DNA of 64,000 nucleotides from Polaromonas sp. (GCF_010365105.1 NZ_JAAFGZ010000009.1:120741-184740), one strand, 5' to 3'. Counted from the stretch's first letter, positions 1 through 8,726 are shown. A program made the numbers and translations. Notes: generated by a model from the sequence alone, not told the origin.

Positions 1-714
1 CACAAAGCTCAGGCCAAGCAGAAACAGCAGCACCCATACACCGATGCGAACACGGGTATTTTGCACAGGCTCTGCCATCCACTGAAGATAACCGACAAGG
101 TCGCCCATGGCCTGGTCGTATTGCAACGGGGTCATCGAACCCGGTGTGACCTGTTCCCAGCCCTTGAAAACGGCAACCTTGTGGCCATGCTCTTCCTTCT
201 CGTCATACACCGGCTTGCGCACGCCCTGCAACTCCCACAGCACGTGCGGCATGGCCACGTTGGGGAAAGCCAGGTTGTTCCAGCCCGTTGCCTTGGTTTC
301 GTCACGGTAGAAAGTGCGCATGTACGTGTACAGGTAATCTGCGCCCGAGCCGCCCGCGCCGGCACGTGAGCGGGCGATCACGGTCAAGTCGGGTGGCGTT
401 CCGCCAAACCAGTCCTTGGCCTGTTTCGGATCGATCGCCGCCTTCATGGTTTCACCAACTTTTTCAGTCGTGAACAACAAGTTGTCCTTGATCTGCTGAT
501 CGGTCAGACCAATGTCCTTCAGTCGGTTGAAGCGCATGAAGGCTGCCGAGTGGCAGTTCAGGCAGTAGTTGACGAAAAGCTTGGCGCCATTTTGCAAGGC
601 AGCCATGTCATTCGTCTTGTTGGGCGCCTTGTCCCAAACCATACCGCCTTCAGAGGCCTGCGCACCCGCCAGCAGACCCAGGGAAGTGATGAGGGCAAAA
701 ATTATTTTTTTCAT
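1..714 (-). CDS. petC: Cytochrome c1, haem subunit of the bc1 complex (partial at window edge)
   Basis: This is the c-type cytochrome subunit of ubiquinol:cytochrome c reductase, passing electrons from the Rieske centre to periplasmic cytochromes. The ATG at 714 opens a cleavable signal peptide (residues 1-20, ending AGAQA), and the haem attachment site CLNCH follows at residues 51-55. The frame stays open for 238 codons to base 1 and ends inside the hydrophobic C-terminal anchor (VWVLLFLLGLSFV), so only the last residues and the stop are outside the window. It sits 18 bases after petB and is the last gene of petABC. Confidence 0.95.
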   Translation of the reverse strand, partial: MKKIIFALITSLGLLAGAQASEGGMVWDKAPNKTNDMAALQNGAKLFVNYCLNCHSAAFMRFNRLKDIGLTDQQIKDNLLFTTEKVGETMKAAIDPKQAKDWFGGTPPDLTVIARSRAGAGGSGADYLYTYMRTFYRDETKATGWNNLAFPNVAMPHVLWELQGVRKPVYDEKEEHGHKVAVFKGWEQVTPGSMTPLQYDQAMGDLVGYLQWMAEPVQNTRVRIGVWVLLFLLGLSFV

Positions 715-732
715 GGTTGTAGCTTCCTGCTC

Positions 733-2142
733 TCAATGGGCCGCAAAAATAACGCGGTCGGGAACACGTTTGAAAGTGCCCAGCCGACTCCACCACGGCA
801 TTAGCAGGAAGAAACCGAAGTAGAACAAAGTGCCAACCTGGGAAACGCGCTCGCCGATCGCCGAAGGCGGCTGCACACCCAGATAACCCAGGATGAAGAA
901 GTTGATCACGAAGATGCCGTAAAGGTATTTGTTCCAGCTTGGACGGTAGCGGATGGATTTGACTTCACTGTTGTCCAGCCATGGCAGGAAAAACAGGATG
1001 ATGACGGCACCGCCCATGACCACGACGCCCCAGAATTTGGCATCGATCAACAGCATGGCGCCAACCAGCACCACGGCTGCGCCGACGATGATGGCCTTGA
1101 ACAAGCCAGCGATGCGGGCTTTCAGCACCCCCAGCACGGCACCCAGGAGCACGCAGGCGATCAATGCATACATCATTTCGCTGGTGATGGCGCGCAGCAT
1201 TGAGTAATAAGGCGTGAAGTACCAGACCGGGGCAATGTGCAGCGGCGTTTTCAGCGGATCGGCCGGGATGAAGTTGTTGTACTCCAGGAAATAACCGCCA
1301 AATTCCGGTGCAAAGAAGATGATGGCGCTGAAAATCATCAGGAACAGGCTGACAGCAAAAATGTCGTGCACCGTGTAGTACGGGTGGAATGGGATGGCGT
1401 CCAGCGGATGGCCGTTGGCATCACGCGGCGCGTTCGGGCCCTTGACTTCGACGCCATCGGGATTGTTGGAGCCGACTTCATGCAATGCAATGATGTGCGC
1501 CACGACCAGACCCAGCAGCACCAGCGGCACGGCAATCACGTGGAAGGCAAAGAAGCGGTTCAGCGTTGCATCGCCCACCACATAGTCGCCGCGAATCAGC
1601 AGGGCCAGGTCAGGACCGATGAACGGGATGGCGGCAAACAGGTTCACGATGACCTGGGCGCCCCAGTAGCTCATCTGGCCCCAGGGCAGAAGATAGCCCA
1701 TGAAGGCTTCGGCCATCAGTGCCAGGAAAATCGCGCAGCCGAACACCCAGATCAACTCGCGCGGCTTGCGGTAACTGCCATAGATCAGTCCACGGAACAT
1801 GTGCAGATAAACCACGACGAAAAAGGCCGAAGCGCCGGTGGAGTGCATGTAGCGGATCAGCCAGCCCCAGGGCACATCGCGCATGATGTATTCGACCGAG
1901 CCGAAAGCCAGCGATGCTTCAGGCTTGTAGTTCATCGTCAGGAAAATCCCGGTGACGATCTGAATGACCAGCACCAGCAGGGCCAGCGAACCGAAGATGT
2001 ACCAAAAATTGAAGTTTTTCGGCGCGTAGTACTCGCTCATGTGCTCTTTGAAGAGCTTGCTGGCGGGGAAACGGTTGTCAACCCATGTCATTGCCTTGTC
2101 GGCAAGCGGGGCATCGGGGGAAATTTCTTTGAATACAGCCAT
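733..2142 (-). CDS. petB: Cytochrome b subunit of the bc1 complex
   Basis: This is the membrane-embedded di-haem cytochrome b that holds the quinol oxidation and quinone reduction sites of complex III. The 469-residue protein is fused-type (b6 plus subunit IV regions). Haem ligand histidines are visible as pairs: H100 and H114 in one helix, H201 and H216 in another, 13 and 15 residues apart. The Qo-site loop reads PVWY (about residues 305-308) rather than the textbook PEWY. The gene is between petA and petC on the same strand and is surely co-transcribed with them. Confidence 0.97.
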   Translation of the reverse strand: MAVFKEISPDAPLADKAMTWVDNRFPASKLFKEHMSEYYAPKNFNFWYIFGSLALLVLVIQIVTGIFLTMNYKPEASLAFGSVEYIMRDVPWGWLIRYMHSTGASAFFVVVYLHMFRGLIYGSYRKPRELIWVFGCAIFLALMAEAFMGYLLPWGQMSYWGAQVIVNLFAAIPFIGPDLALLIRGDYVVGDATLNRFFAFHVIAVPLVLLGLVVAHIIALHEVGSNNPDGVEVKGPNAPRDANGHPLDAIPFHPYYTVHDIFAVSLFLMIFSAIIFFAPEFGGYFLEYNNFIPADPLKTPLHIAPVWYFTPYYSMLRAITSEMMYALIACVLLGAVLGVLKARIAGLFKAIIVGAAVVLVGAMLLIDAKFWGVVVMGGAVIILFFLPWLDNSEVKSIRYRPSWNKYLYGIFVINFFILGYLGVQPPSAIGERVSQVGTLFYFGFFLLMPWWSRLGTFKRVPDRVIFAAH

Positions 2143-2251
2143 AACTGATCCTGGTTCGGTGAGGTTCTTTGGCCTTGGATTGATACAGTGCGCTACGGCA
2201 GGGTTTCAAGGGCGGGCGGCAGGGTCTTTTTTGAAAAGAGGTAGCAGGCCT

Positions 2252-2878
2252 TCAAGCCTTCTTGTCTTCACCAATCAGCAGCTTTGCATCCGACAGGTAC
2301 ATATGGGGCGGGACTTCAAGGTTGTCAGGCGAAGGCTTGTTTTTATACACGCGCCCCGCCAGGTCGAACGTCGATCCATGGCAAGGACACAGGAAGCCGC
2401 CGTGCCAGTCATCAGGCAGCGATGGCTGCGCGCCGGTCTGGAACTTGTCGGAAGGCGAGCAGCCAAGGTGCGGGCAAATGCCTACCACCACCAAGGTGTC
2501 GGCCTTGATGGAACGGGTTTCATTGCGCGCGTATTCAGGGGTCCACTCAGGCAGCTTTCGTTCAGACTTGGGGTCTGCCAGCAGGTTGTCGACCTGGGGG
2601 AGGGACGCCAGCTGCTCGGGCGTGCGCTTGACGATCCAGACCGGTTTTCCACGCCATTCCACGGTCATCTTTTCACCCGGCTTCAGGGCAGAAATATCGA
2701 CCTCGATCGCAGCGCCCGTGGCTTTGGCGCGCTCGGACGGCTGGAAAGTGCTCACAAACGGCACGGCCACGGCGGCAACGCCTGCTCCGCCTACGGCACA
2801 GGTGGCGACGATCCAGTTTCTTTTATCTTTATCGACAGGCGCGCCGTGTGGCGCGCCCATTACGCTTGCTTGGGTCAT
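2252..2878 (-). CDS. petA: Rieske iron-sulfur protein of the bc1 complex
   Basis: This 208-residue protein carries the 2Fe-2S cluster of complex III. CPHLGC (135-140) and CPCHG (164-168) supply ligands C135, H137, C164 and H167, with C140 and C166 forming the usual disulfide. A single N-terminal transmembrane anchor (about residues 22-42) follows a charged segment containing K19-R20 and NWIVA, which looks like a twin-arginine signal with Lys in place of the first Arg; family members are Tat-exported, and tatABC lie 4 kb away. It is the first gene of petABC, 109 bases ahead of petB. Confidence 0.96.
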   Translation of the reverse strand: MTQASVMGAPHGAPVDKDKRNWIVATCAVGGAGVAAVAVPFVSTFQPSERAKATGAAIEVDISALKPGEKMTVEWRGKPVWIVKRTPEQLASLPQVDNLLADPKSERKLPEWTPEYARNETRSIKADTLVVVGICPHLGCSPSDKFQTGAQPSLPDDWHGGFLCPCHGSTFDLAGRVYKNKPSPDNLEVPPHMYLSDAKLLIGEDKKA

Positions 2879-2931
2879 GGAAGTCCTTCAAGAACTGGCT
2901 TGAAAAAGGAATAGTGGGGGGTCAACCCGCG

Positions 2932-2961
2932 ATTGTAGCGGAGCAGGAAGTGATATTTGAA
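2932..2961 (-). promoter_or_regulatory. Candidate promoter of petABC
   Basis: On the reverse strand TTCAAA (2961-2956) and TACAAT (2937-2932) are separated by 18 bases, a fair sigma-70 type match, placing transcription start about 45 bases before the petA ATG. No transcript data are available, so this is a sequence match only. Confidence 0.4.
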
Positions 2962-3050
2962 GGCTTTGCCATGGTTTGAGGTCATCCTTGTCCGGCCTTT
3001 TACAATTGAAAGGCACGCCTGCTTTGTTGCAAACAATGCTTCCAGGCAGC

Positions 3051-3078
3051 TTGTGAATACGTGCAAAAGCTGCATAAT
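3051..3078 (+). promoter_or_regulatory. Candidate promoter of mscL
   Basis: TTGTGA (3051-3056) and CATAAT (3073-3078) are spaced by 16 bases, and the -10 box is preceded by TG (extended -10 type). This would give a leader of about 55 bases before the mscL ATG at 3140. It is a match by eye only. Confidence 0.35.
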
Positions 3079-3139
3079 TATTTCGCGGCTGCCGCAGTGC
3101 GGTGCCGGTATAACAATCACAAGGAACTGGAGTCAAACC

Positions 3140-3559
3140 ATGGGAATGATGCAGGAATTCAAGGAATTTGCCGTCAAGGGCAATGTGATGGACCTGGCCG
3201 TCGGTGTGATCATTGGAGGGGCTTTCGGCAAAATTGTCGATTCCATCGTCGGCGACCTGATCATGCCGGTGGTCAGCAAGCTCTTTGGCGGGCTCGACTT
3301 CTCGAATTACTATGTTGCGATGGCCGGGCAGGCCGCAGGACTCCCGCTGGTCGAAGCAAAAAAGGCGGGCGCCGTCTTCGCCTATGGCAACTTCATCACG
3401 GTGGCGCTGAATTTCATCATCCTGGCTTTCATCATCTTCATGATGATCAAGCAGATGAACCGCCTTCGTAAGCCCCGCCCGCTCGCCGCTCCGCCGGCCA
3501 CGGCAGAAGACATCGTGCTGTTGCGTGAAATCCGCGACAGCCTGAAACGCCAGGTTTGA
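3140..3559 (+). CDS. mscL: Large-conductance mechanosensitive channel
   Basis: MscL is the inner-membrane pore that opens under membrane tension to release solutes after osmotic downshock. The 139-residue product has the usual family length: an amphipathic N-terminus ([17 protein letters not shown]), a glycine-rich first membrane helix ([15 protein letters not shown]), a periplasmic loop, a second helix ([13 protein letters not shown]) and a charged cytoplasmic C-terminal helix. I start it at 3140, where GGAG lies 7 bases upstream; an in-frame extension to 2957 has no family support. It is a single gene, divergent from petABC. Confidence 0.96.
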   Translation: MGMMQEFKEFAVKGNVMDLAVGVIIGGAFGKIVDSIVGDLIMPVVSKLFGGLDFSNYYVAMAGQAAGLPLVEAKKAGAVFAYGNFITVALNFIILAFIIFMMIKQMNRLRKPRPLAAPPATAEDIVLLREIRDSLKRQV

Positions 3560-3631
3560 CGCCCGCCCTCCATGCGCATCGATCAGCGCCGTGTTGATTC
3601 AGGGCGCAGCAAAAGATCCTTCAAATATGGG

Positions 3632-4684
3632 CTATGCAGCCTGCTGGCGCGCCATTCGGATCGCGGCCAGCAGGCTGGATGGGTCTGCGTGGCCGGTGCC
3701 GGCAATGTCGAATGCCGTGCCATGGTCCGGGCTGGTGCGCACCAGTGGCAATCCGAGCGTGACGTTGACGCCCTGCTCCACCCCCAGGTATTTGACTGGA
3801 ATCAGGCCCTGGTCGTGGTACATGGCCACCACCACGTCAAACTCGCCGGGCTTGGAGACGGTGTTGCGCGCACGCATGAACACCGTGTCCGGGGCAAAGG
3901 GGCCCCGCACATCCAGGCCTTCACGCAAGGCGGCCGCCATGGCGGGGGCAATGATCAATTGCTCCTCCGTGCCAAACAGCCCGCCCTCGCCGGCATGCGG
4001 ATTCAGGCCCGCCACGGCAATGCGCGGCGGTCGCCCCAGACCGGCCCTAAGCGCATGGTGCGCGATGCGCAGGGTCTGCAGCACGTTGTCGAAGGTCACA
4101 GCGTCAATCGAATTTCTGAGAGACATGTGAATGCTCACCAGCACCGTCCTGAGTTCCTCATTGGCCAGCATCATGCGCACCGGGACTTGGCTCACCGGTT
4201 TGCCCAGGAACGCGGCGGCCTCGGCCTGCAGCATTTCGGTATGGCCCGGGAAACGGGCCGCCCAGCCACCGGCGGCTGACAGGGCTTCCTTGTGAATCGG
4301 CGCCGTGACCATGGCGGCAGCCTCGCCCGCCAGCACGGCGCGGGCGGCCCAGACGATGCAGTCTGCCGCAGCCCTGCCGGCCAGTCCACTGATCTGTCCA
4401 TAGGGAACCAGGGCAGGCAGTACGCATTTTTGCAGCACGCCGATGCAGTTCGGCGGCACCGCCGGCAGGTCGGCCAGCGAATCCAGTTCGGCTACCGGCA
4501 TTGCCGGATTTCCGGATTGGAAGGCCACCAGCGCGCAAGCGCGGCGCAGCGTCGGCACGTCACCGACCACCACGCAGTCCGTCAGGTCCTGTGGTGACCG
4601 GGCGAAGGCCTTGGCGATGATTTCAGGGCCGATACCGGCGGCGTCGCCCATGGTGATGAGGAAAGGTCGGGTTGGGATGGTCAT
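3632..4684 (-). CDS. pdxA: PdxA-type 4-phosphohydroxy-L-threonine dehydrogenase
   Basis: PdxA oxidises 4-phosphohydroxy-L-threonine with NAD in the pyridoxal phosphate pathway. The 350-residue product keeps the family's metal-binding histidines: H186 in SIHMSL, H230 in GLNPHAGEGG and H290 in MYHDQG. The N-terminal motif reads TMGDAAGIGPEI where most PdxA have GDPAGIGPE, so a paralogous dehydrogenase acting on a different phospho-threonine-like substrate cannot be excluded. The start overlaps the stop of the upstream Nif3-like gene by 4 bases (ATGA), so the two are translationally coupled. It is not next to surA-ksgA, a common pdxA neighbourhood. Confidence 0.88.
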   Translation of the reverse strand: MTIPTRPFLITMGDAAGIGPEIIAKAFARSPQDLTDCVVVGDVPTLRRACALVAFQSGNPAMPVAELDSLADLPAVPPNCIGVLQKCVLPALVPYGQISGLAGRAAADCIVWAARAVLAGEAAAMVTAPIHKEALSAAGGWAARFPGHTEMLQAEAAAFLGKPVSQVPVRMMLANEELRTVLVSIHMSLRNSIDAVTFDNVLQTLRIAHHALRAGLGRPPRIAVAGLNPHAGEGGLFGTEEQLIIAPAMAAALREGLDVRGPFAPDTVFMRARNTVSKPGEFDVVVAMYHDQGLIPVKYLGVEQGVNVTLGLPLVRTSPDHGTAFDIAGTGHADPSSLLAAIRMARQQAA

Positions 4685-5445
4685 GCAGGGTTGTCGATGT
4701 CAATGAACTGGTGATAAAGGCCGAATTGCGCCGCGACATGCGAGGCAAGCGCCGGCGCGCCGTAACGCTCCGAGGCATGGTGGCCGCAGGCAATGAAGGT
4801 CACGCCCATCTCGCGTGCAAGGTGCGCCTGCGGCTCTGAAATCTCGCCGGTGATGAAGGCATCGGCGCTGGCGGCAATGGCAGACTCGAAATAGCCTTGC
4901 GCTCCGCCGCTGCACCAAGCTATTTTTTTGATAGCTGCTTGTGCCGGTCCCACCTGCGTAACAGGCCTTTTCAACGTATTTTCAATGTGCCGGGCCAGAT
5001 CGCCGGGGGTGGCAAAACTGCCGCCATCGCTTCGCCCACCCAAAAATCCCAGGCTCTGCTCGCCAAAGCAGCTAATGGTCGTCAAGCCCAGTTGCCGCCC
5101 CAGCTGCGCATTGTTGCCCAGCTCGGGATGCGCATCGAGCGGCAGGTGATAGGCAAACAGGCTGATGTCGTGGGCCAGCAGCAGCGCCAGCCGCTGCTTC
5201 ATCCAGCCGGTCACGCGGCCGTCCTGGCCGCGCCAGAACAGGCCATGGTGCACAAAGATGGCGTCGGCCTGGGCGTCAATGGCCGCTTCGATCAGCGCCC
5301 GGCTGGCCGTGACCCCGGAAACCATCCGGCGCACCTGCGTTTTTCCTTCCACCTGCAAGCCGTTGGGGCCGTAGTCCTTGAAGCGCTCCGGCTGCAGCAG
5401 CGCGTCAAACGCCGCCAGCAACTCCTGTCTCGTTGTGGTGTTCAT
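4681..5445 (-). CDS. Nif3-like dinuclear metal centre protein
   Basis: This is a member of the YbgI/NIF3 family of toroidal hexamers with a two-metal site; its biological role is not settled. The metal-ligand motifs are present: VHHG at about residues 65-68, DAHPELGNN in the middle and GHHASE near the C-terminus. The length of 254 residues is normal. Bases 4917-4987, encoding roughly residues 153-176, match the dispersed palindromic repeat of this window, yet the frame is intact. It is the first gene of a pair with the pdxA-like gene. Confidence 0.92.
   Translation of the reverse strand: MNTTTRQELLAAFDALLQPERFKDYGPNGLQVEGKTQVRRMVSGVTASRALIEAAIDAQADAIFVHHGLFWRGQDGRVTGWMKQRLALLLAHDISLFAYHLPLDAHPELGNNAQLGRQLGLTTISCFGEQSLGFLGGRSDGGSFATPGDLARHIENTLKRPVTQVGPAQAAIKKIAWCSGGAQGYFESAIAASADAFITGEISEPQAHLAREMGVTFIACGHHASERYGAPALASHVAAQFGLYHQFIDIDNPA
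4917..4987 (+). repeat. Dispersed palindromic repeat A, copy 1 (inside a coding sequence)
   Basis: The order GCTATTTTTTTGATAGC, then TGCTTGTGCC, a short spacer, AACAGGCCTTTTC and a TTTTCAATG end matches the intergenic copies (for example 49313-49378 reversed). This copy lies within the Nif3-like gene on the opposite strand without breaking its frame. Confidence 0.65.
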
Positions 5446-5610
5446 GCCGGGATTGTCTCAGGCATGGTCGTCCTGCCGGGTCTTCCGGATTTTTTCCCGT
5501 ATTCACGGCTTTCCAGTGGCTTGCAGCACAATACGTGTTTGGCGGCCTGTAGATCGACTGCACCGCCTGCACCCGCTTTTCTTTTACGCCAGCCAACTCC
5601 TTTTTGATCC

Positions 5611-6777
5611 ATGAAGCGCACCTGGCTCCTGTTTTCCCAGACCGTCACCATTTTGGTGGCAGCTTATTTCGTCGTTGCCACGCTCCAGCCGCAGTGGCTG
5701 AACAGGCGCGCCACGATTGGCGGTGTTTCCGTCATCGAAGCACCCGCCAGCAGCCTGCCGCGTGCCGCCGGTCCGGCCAGCCCCATCGGCAGCTTTGCTG
5801 CGGCTGCAAAAATAGCGTCGGCAGCCGTGGTCAGCATCAACACCAGCAAGGCGGCCGCCAAAAACCCGCAAATGAACGACCCCTGGTTCCGGTTTTTCTT
5901 CGGCGACCAGAACCCGGGCGAAGCACAGGCAGGCCTGGGCAGCGGCGTGATCGTGAGCAGCAGCGGCTACATCCTGACCAACAACCATGTGGTCGAAGGC
6001 GCCGATGAAATCGAGGTCGTTCTCAACGACACCCGCAAGACCCGGGCGAAGGTGATCGGCACCGACCCCGACACTGATCTGGCCATTCTCAAGATCGATC
6101 TGGACAAGCTGCCCGTGATTGTCCTGGGCAACTCGGACGAGTTGCAGGTGGGCGACCCGGTGCTGGCCATCGGCAATCCGTTTGGCGTGGGCCAGACCGT
6201 GACCGGCGGCATCGTCAGCGCCCTGGGCCGCAACCAGCTGGGCATCAACACCTTCGAAAATTTCATCCAGACCGATGCGGCGATCAACCCGGGCAATTCC
6301 GGCGGCGCGCTGGTCGATGTGAATGGCAACCTGCTGGGCATCAACACCGCCATCTATTCACGCTCGGGCGGCTCCATGGGCATTGGTTTTGCCATTCCCG
6401 TGTCCACCGCCAAGCAGGTGCTCGAGGGCATCGTGGCCGAAGGGCAGGTCACGCGCGGCTGGATCGGCGTCGAGCCACAGGAACTCAATGCCGAGCTGAT
6501 CGAGGCCTTCAAGCTCAAGCCGGAAGCGGCCAAGGCCGGCGGCGTGATCATCACGGGCGTGCTGCAGAACGGACCCGCCGCCCTGGGTGGAATCCGGCCG
6601 GGCGACGTGATCATGGCCGTTGATGGCCATCCAGTCCGCAATGTCAGCCAGTTGCTGACGGCGGTCGCCGCACTCAAGCCCGGCACACCTGCACCGCTCA
6701 AGGTGCTGCGCGGCGACGGCCCCGTGGATATTTCAGTGACACCGGCCCAGCGCCAGCGGCCCAAGGTGCAGCGCTAA
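5611..6777 (+). CDS. HtrA/DegS-like periplasmic serine protease with one PDZ domain
   Basis: This is an envelope quality-control protease of the trypsin-like HtrA family. An N-terminal hydrophobic segment (about residues 8-25) without a clear cleavage site suggests a membrane anchor as in DegS or AlgW. The catalytic triad is H126 (TNNHVVEG), D156 (DPDTDLAIL) and S230 (NPGNSGGALVD). One PDZ domain covers about residues 285-380. The product has 388 residues, shorter than two-PDZ DegP. It is transcribed convergently with tatC. Whether it cleaves an anti-sigma factor or acts in general degradation cannot be told from sequence. Confidence 0.93.
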   Translation: MKRTWLLFSQTVTILVAAYFVVATLQPQWLNRRATIGGVSVIEAPASSLPRAAGPASPIGSFAAAAKIASAAVVSINTSKAAAKNPQMNDPWFRFFFGDQNPGEAQAGLGSGVIVSSSGYILTNNHVVEGADEIEVVLNDTRKTRAKVIGTDPDTDLAILKIDLDKLPVIVLGNSDELQVGDPVLAIGNPFGVGQTVTGGIVSALGRNQLGINTFENFIQTDAAINPGNSGGALVDVNGNLLGINTAIYSRSGGSMGIGFAIPVSTAKQVLEGIVAEGQVTRGWIGVEPQELNAELIEAFKLKPEAAKAGGVIITGVLQNGPAALGGIRPGDVIMAVDGHPVRNVSQLLTAVAALKPGTPAPLKVLRGDGPVDISVTPAQRQRPKVQR

Positions 6778-6844
6778 AGGCGCGCGGGTGATTCGTAATC
6801 AACGGTTACGGCGTGAGGCACTTGCCCTGATCACCGCATCATTC

Positions 6845-6907
6845 GCTACTGAATCAATAGCAATAAGTCATTATGGCTGCTGCGCAAGCAGCCATATTTC
6901 CTTAAAA
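6845..6907 (+). repeat. Dispersed palindromic repeat A, copy 2, with terminator-like hairpin
   Basis: GCTACTGAATCAATAGC is followed by a strong hairpin, TATGGCTGCT (6872-6881) pairing with AGCAGCCATA (6887-6896) around loop GCGCA, then TTTCCTTAAAA. It fills the gap between the convergent protease and tatC genes and could act as a bidirectional terminator, although it lacks a long T run. Confidence 0.65.
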
Positions 6908-6918
6908 TCGGTGCGGTT

Positions 6919-7725
6919 TCAGGATTTGGCGACTTCCGAGTCGGTGTCCGGCGCCTTGGTGCTCTTGAGGAACATCTGGGCGGCCAGAATACCGACCTCG
7001 TACAAACCGCCCACCACCGCCAGCAGCATGATCATCGAGCCGGCATCGGGCGGCGTGACCAGCGCGGTGCCAATGGCGGCGGCCACCCAGAAATAACCCC
7101 GGTATTCGCGCAGTTGGGCAACCGTCAGCACGCCCATGCGCACCAGCAAAATGACCGCGATCGGCACCTCGAAGGCCAGTCCGAACGCCAGGAACATGCC
7201 GAGCACGAAGTTCAGGTATTCCTCGATGTCAGGCGCTGCGGTGATCGACTTGGGCGCAAAGCTCTGGATGAACCTGAACACCTGGCCGAACACCACATAG
7301 TAGGAAAACGCCACGCCGATGAAAAACAGCACCGTGCTGGAAACCACCAGCGGCATGACCAGCTTTTTTTCATGCGAATACAGGCCGGGCGCCACGAAAG
7401 CCCACACCTGGTAAAGCACCACGGGCAGCGCGATCATGAAGGCCGCCATGAAGAGAATCTTGATCGGCACGACAAACGGCGACACGACGTTGGTGGCGAT
7501 CAGGGTCGCACCCTTGGGCAAACTGGCCACCAGCGGCGCAGCCATCAGGTCATACAGGGCACCCGGTCCGGGGAACACCGCCAGGATGGCCGCCGCAATG
7601 CCGATGGCAATCACGGCCTTGATCATCCGGTCGCGCAACTCCATGAGATGCTGCACGAAGGGTTGCTCGGTGCCTGCGAGCTCGTCGGGCTTGTCGTCGC
7701 CGCCGGTGGAATTGGGATCGCTCAT
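6919..7725 (-). CDS. tatC: Twin-arginine translocase subunit TatC
   Basis: TatC is the multi-spanning inner-membrane receptor that recognises twin-arginine signal peptides. The 268-residue product shows six hydrophobic segments and the family's N-terminal block LAGTEQPFVQHLMELRDR, plus the conserved FRFIQSFAP and FGLAFEVPI regions. I start at the ATG at 7725 (MSDPNS); an upstream in-frame GTG at 7764 is possible, and neither has a good Shine-Dalgarno sequence. It is the last gene of tatABC, 64 bases after tatB. Confidence 0.96.
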   Translation of the reverse strand: MSDPNSTGGDDKPDELAGTEQPFVQHLMELRDRMIKAVIAIGIAAAILAVFPGPGALYDLMAAPLVASLPKGATLIATNVVSPFVVPIKILFMAAFMIALPVVLYQVWAFVAPGLYSHEKKLVMPLVVSSTVLFFIGVAFSYYVVFGQVFRFIQSFAPKSITAAPDIEEYLNFVLGMFLAFGLAFEVPIAVILLVRMGVLTVAQLREYRGYFWVAAAIGTALVTPPDAGSMIMLLAVVGGLYEVGILAAQMFLKSTKAPDTDSEVAKS

Positions 7726-7789
7726 GGAGGAAGTTTGCGCTGTGTGAATTGCGCCGGTCTGCACGCAAAGGAAAATTCAGGGGAATGCT

Positions 7790-8257
7790 TCAGGCCTTGC
7801 GGCTGGGCTGCGGACGAAATCGTGCCACCCGGGCCGCGCCGGACTGGGCCTTGGTGCGAACGCCCGAGCGGGCCTTGAACCATTGCGGCGTGGCGCCGCG
7901 CTTGAGCCGCCACTTCTTTTTCGGATGCCGGTACTCGGGAAACACCTCGAAGCCGGACAAGCTGTCGGACGTGGTGGAGGTCGCCGTGTCTGACCACGAT
8001 TTTTCAAAATCAGTGGCGCCGGTACGGATCGAACTTTCAACGTCGCGAGCCGCATCCTGGACGGTTTCCTTCATTTTCCGGAACTCGTCCAGCTCCATGG
8101 AACGGTTGACTTCCTGCTTGACGTCGTTGACATAGCGCTGCGCCTTGCCCAGCAGCGTGCCCACGGTTCGCGCCAGGCGCGGCAGCTTTTCAGGCCCGAT
8201 GACGATCAGCGCAACTGCGCCGATCAGGGCGATTTTTGAGATACCCAGGTCAATCAC
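7790..8257 (-). CDS. tatB: Twin-arginine translocase subunit TatB
   Basis: TatB forms the substrate-receptor complex with TatC. Features are a short periplasmic N-terminus, one membrane helix ([10 protein letters not shown]), the [13 protein letters not shown] hinge and amphipathic helix, and a long charged cytoplasmic tail. The product has 155 residues; the last third (from about residue 110) is basic and low in complexity (KKKWRLKRG and RPQPSRKA), which is typical of variable TatB tails. It starts 55 bases after the tatA stop. Confidence 0.95.
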   Translation of the reverse strand: MIDLGISKIALIGAVALIVIGPEKLPRLARTVGTLLGKAQRYVNDVKQEVNRSMELDEFRKMKETVQDAARDVESSIRTGATDFEKSWSDTATSTTSDSLSGFEVFPEYRHPKKKWRLKRGATPQWFKARSGVRTKAQSGAARVARFRPQPSRKA

Positions 8258-8312
8258 GGCAGGTCAGCCCCGCAAGGCATCGAACACGCCAAAAGGAAAG
8301 TTCCGGCGTGCA

Positions 8313-8567
8313 TCAGGGCTTTTGCCGGGCTTCGACGTCAACCGTGTTGCGCTCAGACGTGGCCTTTGCCTGGGCATTGGTCACCTGGCTGGCGGGAACC
8401 ACCGGCTTTTCATCTTCGGGCAGCTGGCTGCCATCCTTCATGCCGTCCTTGAAACCCTTGACGGCGCCGCCCAGGTCGCTGCCCATGTTTCTGAGTTTTT
8501 TGGTGCCAAACACCATCACCACGATCAACAGCACGATCAACCAGTGCCATATGGAAAATCCACCCAT
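8313..8567 (-). CDS. tatA: Twin-arginine translocase pore subunit TatA
   Basis: TatA is the small protein that polymerises to pass folded proteins across the membrane. The product has 84 residues: membrane helix [14 protein letters not shown], the [14 protein letters not shown] hinge and amphipathic helix, then an acidic tail. I chose the ATG at 8567 because AAGGAG lies at optimal distance; an ATG 6 bases upstream directly abuts that site. The 159-base gap before it, after the HIT gene, may hold its own promoter, but I see no convincing boxes. Confidence 0.95.
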   Translation of the reverse strand: MGGFSIWHWLIVLLIVVMVFGTKKLRNMGSDLGGAVKGFKDGMKDGSQLPEDEKPVVPASQVTNAQAKATSERNTVDVEARQKP

Positions 8568-8726
8568 AGTCATCTCCTTAATCTGAAAACAGTCGATTGA
8601 CTGCCATGTTTGTGACAAAGCCTGATTCTAAAGGCCCCATGTGACAGCACCTATGACCCTGCAAGCCTGCTGGGTAGTTTAAAAACCAACCTTTTCAGCC
8701 TACCTGCCTATGGCCGCGATGCGGTC

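Noticed and set aside
1237..2148. Long open frame on the forward strand opposite petB
   Set aside because: It is antisense to a certain gene, rich in His, Gln and Asp as is typical of mirror frames at this GC content, and has no family resemblance.
2957..3139. N-terminal extension of MscL
   Set aside because: The frame is open upstream, but the family start at 3140 has a good ribosome site and the extra residues do not resemble MscL.
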